From: Phaeoceros laevis
Taxonomy: Eukaryota; Anthocerotophyta; Anthocerotopsida; Notothyladales
DNA length: 42,128 bases
NCBI GenBank assembly: GCA_049999765.1
Contig: JBNGIQ010006063.1
Coordinates: forward strand, 42,179-84,306
Reading direction: 5' to 3'
Below, in pieces: positions 1 through 9,402 of the stretch (the stretch's first letter is position 1; every line of letters begins with the position of its first letter). The notes under the pieces were generated by a model, which was not told the origin of the DNA, did not search any database, and was given only the letters and a program-made list of their open reading frames with translations. The translations under genes and the position numbers were made by a program.

Positions 1-43
1 TTTGTCAAGTTTGAAAGTCGGACCGGATGACAATTGTAAGGAT

Positions 44-278
44 TCCCGTTTGGTGGAGACTCTTCTCGGGACTTCGGAGACCCTGTTAATAACTTGCTCA
101 CCCTCTCACCTTGTGCTCTAGCGATTTTGAAATCNNNNNNNNNNNNNNNNNNNNNNNNNNNNNNNNNNNNNNNNNNNNNNNNNNNNNNNNNNNNNNNNNN
201 NNNNNNNNNNNNNNNNNNNNNNNNNNNNNNNNNNTCCCGTTTGGTGGAGACTGTTCTCGGGACTTCAGAGACCCTGTT
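44..278. repeat. Near-identical 44-bp segment on both sides of the gap
   Basis: Positions 44-87 and 235-278 match over about 44 bases with two differences (C/G and G/A). Copy two falls at the 3' end of the gag-region reading frame on the minus strand. There it carries a TGA stop where copy one reads CGA, a C-to-T change at a CpG as expected from deamination of methylated cytosine. The duplication could be a true tandem repeat in the element, two element copies joined across the gap, or an assembly artefact. Confidence 0.8.
135..234. other. Assembly gap of exactly 100 N
   Basis: One hundred consecutive N bases. A run of exactly 100 is the usual placeholder for a gap of unknown length, so the distance between the two flanks is not reliable. 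The gap lies in the retrotransposon remnant, where repeats commonly break assemblies. Confidence 0.97.
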
Positions 279-1554
279 CCTCCTTTAAATCGATTACATG
301 TTCAAAGTCGAGAGTTTGCTTAGCAGTCTCGATTTCGCCCGTGGGAGTCCGGAACGCCATGTCCTCGACTTCTTCCGCAGGCTCCACTGGGCTAGCACCC
401 GCTTGGGGACTGACTTGGATGGCGAAACAATTGCCCTGCTTCTCCTCATCGCTGTCGGAGTCTGTCCACTCCGGCTGGTCAGGCTCTGAATGCTCGACTT
501 CTGATGTTTCCATCGGCGTTGCCTGCTGTGACATTGGAGGCAGGAGCTGAGCTTTTTTCCTTCGTCGAGGAGCTCTTACATGCACATAAGTCATGATCAC
601 TTCGTTGCTAGCTTGTGAGGCCTCCAATCGTGGCTCCTCTAGGGGCTGCATGTTCGACATTTCTCCAATTTCATGCTTTCTGGGAAAACACACAGCCTGG
701 ATCCGGAATTTCGTTCATGATTATGTTGACGGCAGCGGCCTCACTGCTGGAAGGAGCAATGTTGGGTGAAGGGGCCGCAACTCGTTTCCAGTTCCTCTCG
801 TTCCCTCGAATTTGAGGGTCAGGATTCTTAGGACAGCGCCGGAAGCTATGTCGCTGTGCGCTACAGCCAACGCAGAATGCCTGGGGGCATACGTCCGCCA
901 TATGGTCAGTGTTGCCGCATTTGTAACATTGCCGCACCACTTGGGCGACGGCAGGCTGACCTCGATAGCCATTTCCGGCTCCGCGATAAGGACCCGGTGC
1001 CCGTTACCGCTTCGACGTAAGTAACGTTTCTTGTCTAAAGCCATGTCGAACACGTCTTGTAACGATTTGGAGGCATCTTCCATGGAATCTTGGAACGATT
1101 CTTTAAGTAGTCCCCTCAAGAACAGCCGCTTGATGGTGGTCAGCTGTTCTCCTGTCGGGGCTACAAGTTTTTCTAGTAATTTTTTTACTCTGCACACATA
1201 AGAAGCAGGCCTTTCGTCTACTTCTTGTTGGAGCTGAAAGAACTTGCTCCAAATTTTTTCTATGAAATCATCTGGCCGAAAGTGGGCCAGGAACGCTTGG
1301 AGGAGTTGTGTCCAGTCTTTTCGCCTGTCATCAGGCTGAGTGCGATACCACTCTGCAGCCAGGTCTCGTAGAGAGCACCTGAATCTTTTAGCAAATTTTT
1401 TTTCTTGACACACCCCGTTCCCAAGCCAGTACTGCTCAAATTTTTCAACATGGTCGTCTGGATCTTCATCATCGTAACCCGAGAACTCTGGGCAGGTGAC
1501 GGCCAAGCAGCCAAGGCAAGAATCCTTGTGACGAGATCCATACTCAATTTTCAT
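265..1554 (-). pseudogene. Decayed Ty3/gypsy-type retrotransposon gag
   Basis: Reading leftward from the ATG at 1554, the frame encodes a retrotransposon gag core (Retrotrans_gag-like): an acidic segment with H-V-E-K-F, then R-C-S-L-R-D-L-A-A-E-W-Y and further helices up to about position 1020. The frame is then disrupted. Two CCHC zinc knuckles (both CX2CX4HX4C) lie at about 880-940 in the neighbouring frame, and the following acidic stretch (265-693) is back in the first frame. At least two frame changes plus a terminal stop mean this copy cannot make a normal Gag. Protease, reverse transcriptase and integrase would lie to the left, beyond the gap and outside the window. The family is recognised by the gag core, zinc knuckles and the LTR/primer-site arrangement to the right. 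Ty3/gypsy rather than copia is inferred from the gag type, because no pol is visible. Confidence 0.8.
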
Positions 1555-1775
1555 GCTATGATTTCAGCTGGTTTCATGCAAAAGTGGCACACAAGTTGCA
1601 GTCAGGTAATTTTCTTGCCTGTAAGGCCGTTTCACAGTTGCTAGTATGCAAATCTCTCAGGCTTTTTAATAGACCCGCCGGACAGGAGAACCCTCCTTTT
1701 TGGCTAGTATTTCACAAATCGATCTTAGAAACTAAACAAGCATCTTGTGCAAGGTCACCACCGTGATCGCCAAAA
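1555..1775 (-). other. Retroelement 5' leader with primer-binding site
   Basis: Untranslated stretch between the LTR and the gag start. On the minus strand, three bases after the LTR end, the sequence TGGCGATCACGGTGG (1758-1772) begins with the TGG expected to pair with a tRNA 3' CCA end, at the position expected for a primer-binding site. It differs from the initiator-Met type (TGGTATCAGAGC) common in plant elements. The priming tRNA was not identified. Confidence 0.6.
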
Positions 1776-2427
1776 TGTTAAAGTGAGGTTTTCCTTGCAA
1801 GCTGGCGTGGCTCGGTTACAAGATGCTTGGTGACACGCACCAGTCAACAGGACAGCAGGTAATTGAGGCCCGACAGGCGTGAGTCACAGAAGGACGGGAA
1901 GCTAGCAAAACCTCTCTGGCTAGGCACAACCAGGTGCAAGGGGCCCAAACAATCCTGATCCCGGACAGACCTAGTGCAAAAGGGCCAAGCCCGGATTGCC
2001 TCAAGTATGCCATTCAACAAGACCTGCACCCGCGCTTACAGTTCTGGCCAGACCTTGGCTGAATTAGTTACCAGCGTACCGTACAATGCAAATAGCTAAG
2101 CAGGCTTAGCGAGGGAAGCACGAAAGCAAAAACACAAGTACCGAACACTCACAAGTTAAGTAGGACATAGACAGCGAGATTGGTGGGGCAACACAGCCCT
2201 CTTTTTCTGCCTAAGCAACTCGTTAATGAGCCCGCCGGAACTTCACGGACGGAACTGGGATACAACTAGCCCGAGGGGCTCTTTATAGTACGGCTACTTA
2301 GGATTTTATAACTGATAGTGAACAGATAGTCCGCCTACACGGTTTTTCCCGTCACTACTTTCTCACACTTAACTTTTGTTTTTCACTTCTTTTAACGACC
2401 ATTGAAATCTACCTCTGACAGGTAACA
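1776..2427 (-). mobile_element. 5' LTR of the retrotransposon (element runs leftward)
   Basis: The block is bounded by the short inverted termini TGTTA (1776-1780) and TAACA (2423-2427), giving 652 bp, in the normal size range for plant LTRs. On the minus strand it is followed directly by a primer-binding site and then gag, so this is the 5' LTR of an element transcribed leftward. A TATAAAG motif on the minus strand (2281-2287) is a candidate LTR promoter, placing U3 at the right and R-U5 at the left. The matching 3' LTR should lie left of the window, so neither target-site duplication nor age could be determined. Confidence 0.7.
2281..2287 (-). promoter_or_regulatory. TATA box of the LTR promoter
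   Basis: TATAAAG on the minus strand inside the LTR, about 140 bp from its upstream end. It is well placed to start the leftward genomic transcript of the retroelement. Called from motif and position only. Confidence 0.5.
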
Positions 2428-3240
2428 CCGACCCTTTTAGATTAGGGTAGGGTAATCCGGTCGAGGATAAATCTTTTGACCGGATTAAAGGGTCAAACCG
2501 TTTAAAAAAGTTCAAACCCGGTAAAGGGTTTATAAAAGTTCAAACCTGGTAAAGGGTTTGTAAATTTCAATACTGACAAGTTAGCTTGGGAAAGTAGTCA
2601 ATTGGTAGAGCATTGGGGTTGGGGAAAGGGAGGTTGTGTGTTTGACCCTTTGAGGGCCCTCTCATACCAACCTCTATTCTTGTAGATCTAATGAGCCTTG
2701 GCCTTGGCTTTGAACTTTCGAAAGATTTCAAAGATAAGAGATAAAAGGTGCTCTTATTTTGTTTTTCTCCATAATGCTTGGGCTTTTACAAAGTGTTGAG
2801 TTTGCTATTTATGCTTAGCTATCGGCGACATGAAAGCCTGATCAGCTATGTAGGTCCTTCATCGACGTGTTATGGCACGACAATGAGAAAGTATGCATTA
2901 TGGTTGACTTTATTGCCCTTTTAAAGTGTTTCAAGGATTTAAAACTTTTTAACCATTTGACCCATTTATAACCTTTTTAAACTGGTTAAATTGGTTAAAT
3001 CGGTCAAACCGTTTAAAGCTATGACCCTCTTCCTTGGAGGTAATCCGGTCACGCTAAACCAGTCAAAACCGTTTATGACCCTTTTTCGGGAGGTAATCAG
3101 GTCAACAAGTGTTATTTTGGAAAAAAATTATATGCCTTTAACTTTTTTCTGACTAGTGGAAACACCCCTATTAAAAAAGGCATAGGCATCCTCTGCCTGT
3201 AACTTTTTTTCTGACTAGTAGAAAATGCCCGGAACCTGTT
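2428..3240. repeat. Cluster of short dispersed repeats
   Basis: AT-rich DNA with several repeated words. GGTAATCCGGTC occurs at 2451-2462 and 3039-3050, with a one-base variant at 3092-3103. GGTCAAACCGTTTAAA occurs at 2491-2506 and 3002-3017, with a variant near 3060. A unit of about 29 bp containing AAGTTCAAACC, GGTAAAGGGTTT is repeated in tandem at about 2508-2565. A TAACTTTTTT, CTGACTAGT unit occurs at 3139-3160 and 3200-3223. The two arms surround the tRNA-like element at 2584, so this may be one composite repeat unit. No coding potential was seen. Confidence 0.65.
2584..2700 (+). mobile_element. tRNA-derived SINE candidate
   Basis: The head resembles a tRNA gene with RNA polymerase III internal promoters. 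An A-box-like stretch TAGTCAATTGGTAGAGC (2595-2611) matches a tRNA D-arm with one base missing. A B-box-like GTTTGACCC (2640-2648) follows about 45 bp later. A cloverleaf does not close properly (no paired acceptor stem), so it is not a working tRNA. The boundaries, especially the 3' tail, are guesses. A tRNA pseudogene is the alternative. Confidence 0.5.
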
Positions 3241-4042
3241 AAACCTTTTTGACAAACTGGTCAAATTCATGCCGTGATCCCTACGTATCCAAGTGCCCTC
3301 CAGGGAAGGCTGCCTGTACTTTCCCGGATGTCGGTTTGGAATTGATTTGGATCCTCCTGACACGAACGTGTCTTTCACACAAGCGTAAATTAGGCAACCC
3401 TGTGTAAAGAGTGAAGTGTTCGAACTTCGAATGAATTTGAGCAGCAATGTCGCTAAGAACATTTGTTAGGCCAAGCACAAGGTGGGTACAGTCAGTCGGC
3501 AACATGAGTCTAATGTACGTGGGCCACGTTACCCAGGTAGTGCGATATCACGACAGCGTGAACATTATTATTTTACGTAGGGCGGAGTTGCTGAGAAGCC
3601 ACGTAGGAGTGCACCAGGGTCGTCTGGGTCCCACCAACCACCACTTAAACTCCTCCGAATGGTTTCATCTGTCGCGTGGTGGTTTTTATCCTTCCTTTCC
3701 CACCAACCGCCAAAGCTAAGCACTGCGCTCCGACTCCGAGCCAGGACTCAGAGTATAGAAATGCACAATTTTAGCCCGCATCAGCCGCTACCATAAATAA
3801 ATGTTCCCTTCTTTCCCGGACCGCTCGGAGGGTCGGCGCTTTTACCCGTTCTCCCGCGCACAGGAAGGACTTCGCTTTGTTTCCTGTACAGGCTCCTCAC
3901 GCGCCAGATCCGTATGATGAGCCAGACAAGGACAGGGGCCGATGCGGAAACGTCTGACTGTAGGTACAATCGTCGATGAGGCGGTCCGGGCGATATGTCA
4001 GGCACAGCGGCTCAGCACGCATTCCTGGCATTGCCTGCTGCA
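3241..4042. other. Intergenic, no gene recognised
   Basis: Stretch between the repeat cluster and the mannanase promoter. Short open frames exist on both strands (for example 3447-3719) but show no recognisable domain, no splice-consistent extension and no family similarity. Nothing else could be supported. Confidence 0.5.
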
Positions 4043-4049
4043 TATATAG
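4043..4049 (+). promoter_or_regulatory. TATA box of the mannanase gene
   Basis: TATATAG, about 105 bp upstream of the mannanase ATG at 4154, a spacing that leaves a short 5' UTR. Called from motif and position. Confidence 0.45.
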
Positions 4050-4153
4050 TCCTTTGCGCAGCAGTTGTGGATGAGGGAGCTGAAACTTCTGGACTCCGGA
4101 ATCTTGAAGTGAGGGGCTCGAGCTCCTTTTCTTGGTAGGGAGGGAGGGAAGTA

Positions 4154-6248
4154 GTGGATTCTCTAGGGGAAGCTCCGATGGAAGCTTCAGGACGGATGTG
4201 GATGCTGGAAGCGTTGGCAGGCAAGCTCGTTCCGCTGGTGCTTCTCTTTTGTGGAGCTGTCTTGGCGCAGGAAGTAGCTGCATTGTCCGAGTCTGGAGAT
4301 TTCCGCAACAGCTTCGTCAAGGTGGAGGGAGTGCAGCTGCGAGTGAGTGGGAGGCCTTTCTATGTCAACGGGTGGAATTCCTATTGGTTGATGGCTAAAG
4401 CTGCGGAAAGATTTTACGAGCTTCAAGCTTCCCGCAATCCTCCATTGTCTCCTCCGCTGGAGCATCACTTCACGGCGGACGGAGGTGCGCTGGAAGAAGT
4501 GAGAGAAGTGATGGCCAGTGCTTCTGCGCTTGGGATGACTGTTTGCCGCTCCTGGGCTTTCAGCGATGGTGGATACCACGCTCTTCAGATCAGACCGGGG
4601 CACTACGATCCAATTCTGTTTAAGGTACTTGGAGATGCTTTTGCTTCGTGCTGAGACCCCGGCATGTCCGAACTGGTCCGCTTCCGGGGATGCTTGTTTA
4701 ACGACCCGATGACCCGTTCTTAATCAGTGCATTGTGTCTAAGCTCGCCGATTAGTTGCGTGCTATGATGGCGAATGAGAGACGGCAGGTAGCTATGCAAT
4801 AAATGAGCTTTGGGCTTGATCGCAGGAGGTTTAGCCCTACTTTACGGAATCATGGAGATGGTGCCTCCGTGCTGCAGTTTTTTTGAACGCTGTGCATTGA
4901 TCTTAGCCTAGGGAGCAGAACGGTGTGCACTCATTCTTGACCTGACCTGATCTGCGCAGGTGAGGATACTGACTTGACCTAATGCCGATCTTTTTTGCGG
5001 CAGGCGTTGGATTTTGCGGTGGCGGAAGCCAAGAAACACAACGTCAAGTTGATCTTGTGCTTAGGGAATGATCTCCCAGGATTTGGTGGGAAGGCGCAGT
5101 ATGTGAGATGGGCTGTAGAGTCTGGTCACCAGCTAAGTATCCCATCCGATGATGCCTTCTACGTCGATGCCACCATCAAGAGCTACTACAAGCAACATGT
5201 GAAGGCAAGTCGTTTCTGCTATTTGGTTTGTCTTACTCCAACATTGGTGGTGTCCCGCCGTTGTGGCACCTCAAGGCTACGGCAGTCTACTGAGCTGCCA
5301 ATGTTGCTTGCGGCTGCTGTACGCAGGCGGTGCTTACTAGAAAAAACACTGTAACGGGTGTGGTCTACCGAGATGATCCCACTATCTTGGCATGGGAGCT
5401 TATCAACGAGCCCCGATGCTCGTTCGATCCTTCCGGCGAAACCCTCAAGGTGATTGGTGACGAACGGACCTTGTGAAGGAAGGTCTATTGTTGATAAACC
5501 ATCTGCTAGATCCATACTGAGCTGTTCATTTCGCTGAACTTCCGGAGTTCATGTTGCAGGCGTGGACAAAAGAGATGGCAGCCTACGTGAAAGAGTTAGA
5601 CCAGAACCATCTGGTCACTCTTGGGATGGAAGGATTCTACAGTGGAGTTCATGGAAACAGGAAAAATGTGAATCCAGATGGAGGCTGGGCTGAACTCCTT
5701 GGCACTGATTTCATCGAGCAGAACACGATAACAGACATTGATTTTTCCTCGGTTCATGCGTATCCGGACAACTGGTAAGTAATCTTTGGCGCAATGGAGC
5801 TTTATTGCTTGCTGCCACATATCAGTCATTTGCAGCTAAACCAAGGTTACTTCGCAGGCTGCCCTGGCTTTCCGTGGAAGGGAAACTTCAGTTTTTCAAT
5901 AGATGGGTGGATTCCCACATTGAGGATGCGCAGCAGCTACTTGGCAAGCCAGTTCTCTTCACGGAGTTTGCATTGTCTGATCGCTTCCAGCCAGGAAGCA
6001 CAGAAAAGGTGCTGGAATCCATGTTCAGGAAAATATATGACTCCGCTAAAGTGGGAGGCGCAGGGGCAGGGTCACTGTTGTGGCAATTCAAGGCACATGA
6101 CATGGATAGGCTCGTGGATCAGTTCTCCCTTTCCCCTCGTAACTTTCCTACTGGCCAGCTATTTGCAGCCCAATCATGCCGGTTACAAGCATTATATGGT
6201 ACTTGGCAGAGACTTGAATGTCCTTCGGAAACAGACACAGTCGAGTAG
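4154..6248 (+). CDS. MAN: Secreted mannan endo-1,4-beta-mannosidase (GH5, plant MAN type)
   Basis: Hydrolyses internal beta-1,4 bonds in mannans of the cell wall. Five exons join in phase: 4154-4624, 5004-5204, 5327-5449, 5560-5774, 5858-6248, giving 466 residues, close to the plant MAN norm. A hydrophobic stretch at about residues 22-36 (L-V-P-L-V-L-L-F-C) ending in V-L-A-Q-E is a signal peptide, so the enzyme is exported. The family start [10 protein letters not shown] is present. The GH5 acid/base Glu is E252 in L-I-N-E-P (codon 5408) and the nucleophile is E373 in L-F-T-E-F (codon 5964), so the active site is intact. Intron 2 has a GC donor (AAG|GCAAGT). Translation may begin at 4154 or at the in-frame ATG at 4196; both retain the signal peptide. 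The GH5_7 subfamily is inferred from these motifs. Confidence 0.93.
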
Positions 6249-8226
6249 ATTGTTGGCAGCCTCCCTCGGACTAAAGCAGGTGATACAGAAGGGAGACCCA
6301 GATGGAAATTTTTTGAAGGCTTCAACTCCTAATAACGCTGACGTAGCAGTGTTCTTGTGTTCTTCTTGACGTAGCAGTCTTTGTACATGTGCAGTAGAAA
6401 CAGGAGGGCCTTTGGGAACTTCAGGTACCAAGGCTGCACACGGGATGTTTATACGTCTGTACAATATGTTGCGACTGGCCCCCTAACTGTGTTTGTGCAC
6501 ACTTGAGAGTGAAACTTGGCAATGTACGGACCCTCTCTGTACGTTTAATTCTCCCTTTGAGGGAAGGAAGTGTATTTCTTTATGGTGCAGCATGTTCCGG
6601 AGTTTTCTTATTAACCTGAATGTGGAAAGTCGTGGATGCCTGCTTCACAGCTATTGCAGTGTGCAGTGAGGACTCAGAAAATAAGGTCGTCTTTGAAAAA
6701 TGAAGTGGCTGCATCGTGCACTTGAGTGACTTGACAACGTGAAGGTGCCCACTCCTAGAATTTCAATGACAAAATCTACGAAAACTGCAGCCAATGACAT
6801 GTATCTCTGTCTGTCCACTTCTATTTCACCTGCACTGTTACAGAGGCTGCAAGTTTTACCGTGTGTTCGAAACTGTATGTTGCAGTTCTGCGATTTGTGG
6901 GCAATTATTTATGCCCACGTGGAGGAGACTGAGCTCGCTTGTTCCTATATGCATCTCTAAGCACATCAAGGGAACCCTGCCACTGGTTTTTTGAGAATGG
7001 AGCTGAGGAACGTGTGTTGAAGCTCACGCAATGGCGTAACGAATTGAGCTTCTCGTTCCATAAGCTATTGTAAACGTGAACGACATAGGCAGATAATCCA
7101 CATATATGCACTCTAGGTTTTAGTTCAAAAGGACAGCAAATAGACTGCGTTTGTAGGGACATTGAGCAGGGAACGGGGTTCAGCAGCTGTTACTGAGAAT
7201 CTGCTATTTCTGTTACATGACACATCTGGTATGGCCGTCTGTAGCACCTTAGTCTCCATAGCCCCAGAAAATGCATCAAGCATTTGTTTTGCTCTGAACT
7301 GTTGTCATTCATGGCCTCAAGGTACTTACCGCCTAGACACTGCACACTGCCAGCACACCAAATGATGTAATTACCAGTCCACGCAGCCATGCTCAATAGT
7401 TCGTACAGGCAATGAAGCAAAGACCTGCTGGGAACTAGACGTGCTCCTGCAATTTGCATTCATGTCTACCTATGCAACCACCACTGCTTACTCCGTTTTG
7501 CAATCCTCATTCCTCAAGCTGTGCGGGGAGCCCCTTACCTAGGGGCAGAGCTGCTACAAGTGAATAAGCCTGCAAAAGTCACACAAACTAATAGAATCTG
7601 GAGGTCCGGTACTTATGGCACTGAAGGGACCAAGGGCTTGCACTAAGCAGAACATGCTTACACCTCCACTGCCTGCCAGGTTGGGGTCTTTTTCCGAACA
7701 CGGTACTTGGAACAACTGCGGATCAGAAAAGTATGCAGCGACCAAAACCATTTCTCTGCCCCCTAACTAATAACTGCCCAGGCCCCAGTGGCCTTCATCA
7801 ACTACTGAGGTGACGAGGACGCCAGGACTGGCAAGACACGTTGTGGCATGAGCGGGAACTAATGGCGCTCTCCTTACCAGCATCTGCAGGTATTGATAGG
7901 ATAATTCAATTGCTGCCTCGCCTCTGTCTGACTCTTTGTGTAGAAATCGCTGGCTCCTACAAGTGTTCGAGGCTGTGACTGCTCTGCTTGGCATCGTTAT
8001 CTTGGCATTGCTTGATGACAGCTTGCACCAAATCGATGTGCGATTGCATCAGGGTACCTTCTGCTGTGAATCGCTTCTGGCTGGCCAAGACTGAGATTCT
8101 GAGAAGTGTAGTGCTGCTTTCACGGTATTAGGGCTAGTGTAGCATCAGAGTTTCCATACATTGCTGCAGGCGTGAGTTGTTGCAAGTTGCGACCGCAGCT
8201 GCTGGGTTTCCTGTAATTCAAGTGTC
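6249..8226. other. Mannanase 3' UTR and intergenic, no gene seen
   Basis: Nearly 2 kb without a recognisable gene. The first few hundred bases are probably the mannanase 3' UTR, and the last about 100 bases the 5' UTR of the gene at 8227. Short open frames on both strands (up to about 90 codons) show no domain and no phase-consistent splicing. A non-coding transcript cannot be excluded. Confidence 0.5.
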
Positions 8227-8796
8227 ATGGTTGGTGAGGCAGAGGAGGAAGAAGGTGCTCACCAAGTAAACCGAACCGTGGAGCTTGTGTATACTCAGAT
8301 AGACGACGATCCGCCGGGTGGATCAAGCGACGCATCCACCAGTCCATCAGATGGCTATGCAGCTGTTGAAACGGGAGATCCTGACATTGGTCAGTCACAA
8401 CGGGGAGGAAGAGTGATCACAGTGAACGGGATGGAGTTTCACGTCTTCGGCAATGTCAGTGGTCTAGAGCTCTTCGAACAATCTGGCAATGGTTCAGCGT
8501 TTCCCAACGGCTCTCATGCCCTGGATAGCGAGGAGGAGGAGGAGGAAGAGCGCAAAAGAATTGAGGCAGAAAAAGCGGCAAGAGATGCCCAGGACGCTGA
8601 TGATCTGAGGAGGTCTGCTCCCCTTCCTGCAGAGCAGTGTAAGGCTATAGTGAATGCAATGAAAGGAGTCTCTTTGGGAGGCTACCAACCCGATTGGGCC
8701 CGATCCATTCCCGAAGAGGATTGGTTAAACAGATTGCGAGACAGTAAGGATCTCAAGGATGGTAGTCTGCAGGACATTCTGCGGAAGCGCTCCTAG
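8227..8796 (+). CDS. Small acidic protein, tentatively MEA1-like
   Basis: Single exon, 189 residues. The N-terminal half is acidic and Ser/Gly-rich. A central Glu run (seven or more, about residues 101-108) leads into a charged, probably helical segment. The C-terminal 55 residues are the most structured part: a helix containing Q-C-K-A-I-V-N-A-M-K-G-V, then P-D-W-A-R-S-I-P-E-E-D-W. That pattern, an aliphatic helix followed by P-x-W-A-x-x-(I/V)-P-E-E-x-W, resembles the C-terminal signature of the male-enhanced antigen 1 (MEA1) family, found in animals and plants and of unclear molecular role. The assignment is from memory of the motif and is tentative. It is transcribed convergently with the gene at 9403. 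Confidence 0.75.
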   Translation: MVGEAEEEEGAHQVNRTVELVYTQIDDDPPGGSSDASTSPSDGYAAVETGDPDIGQSQRGGRVITVNGMEFHVFGNVSGLELFEQSGNGSAFPNGSHALDSEEEEEEERKRIEAEKAARDAQDADDLRRSAPLPAEQCKAIVNAMKGVSLGGYQPDWARSIPEEDWLNRLRDSKDLKDGSLQDILRKRS

Positions 8797-9402
8797 TTCT
8801 GTAGGTTCGTACCTGTGGGAGATCAGATTTCTGCTAAGCATATACAATGACGTGTTTTACTAGCAGGAAAATGTTTCAGCTCCTGTTTCTGGTTCACTAG
8901 ACATCTGGCTGGATAGAGTTGTCATTCTTCGGAGTACCATCGGCATCAAACAGACTCCCCATAGGAGGGCAGGGTCCAGAAACTGGAACCTTGTTCTAGA
9001 AATGAAGGCTGGCTAGCAGCTCGTTGATGTATATTGAACGACAGAAAATAAACTCCAATATCTGGCAACACATTTGTGCTTCCAAAGCCCTCATACTCCG
9101 ACGGCAACTTCGGGTCTCTGTGGATCTTCCAGTGTGGAACAGACGTACCCGAGCAATCACTTCAGAAGCGACTTACGACTCTAACGAAAATCGTCAAGAG
9201 TCTTGCAAAGAATCGAATAGTAAACTACTCAAAAGTAAAATCTTCATGACCTTCCTTAGCTTACCTGTGCAAAGATTCAAAAGAACAAAACCATAAGCTA
9301 GGAACAGAGGAAGGAAGAAAGGTTATCTATGGTGGTTGGCAGGTAAAACCGCACTGTCAAAGCAAGTGATGGGAAGGATGTTAAAACATTGGGTCATGCA
9401 TC
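8797..9402. other. Convergent 3' region between two genes
   Basis: Lies between the stop codons of the MEA1-like gene (+) and the next gene (-), so it should hold both 3' UTRs. The open frame at 9024-9296 has no recognisable content. Confidence 0.5.

Noticed and set aside
2584-2664. Functional tRNA gene
   Set aside because: A and B boxes are present, but the A box lacks one base and no acceptor stem can be formed, so a SINE or pseudogene is more likely.
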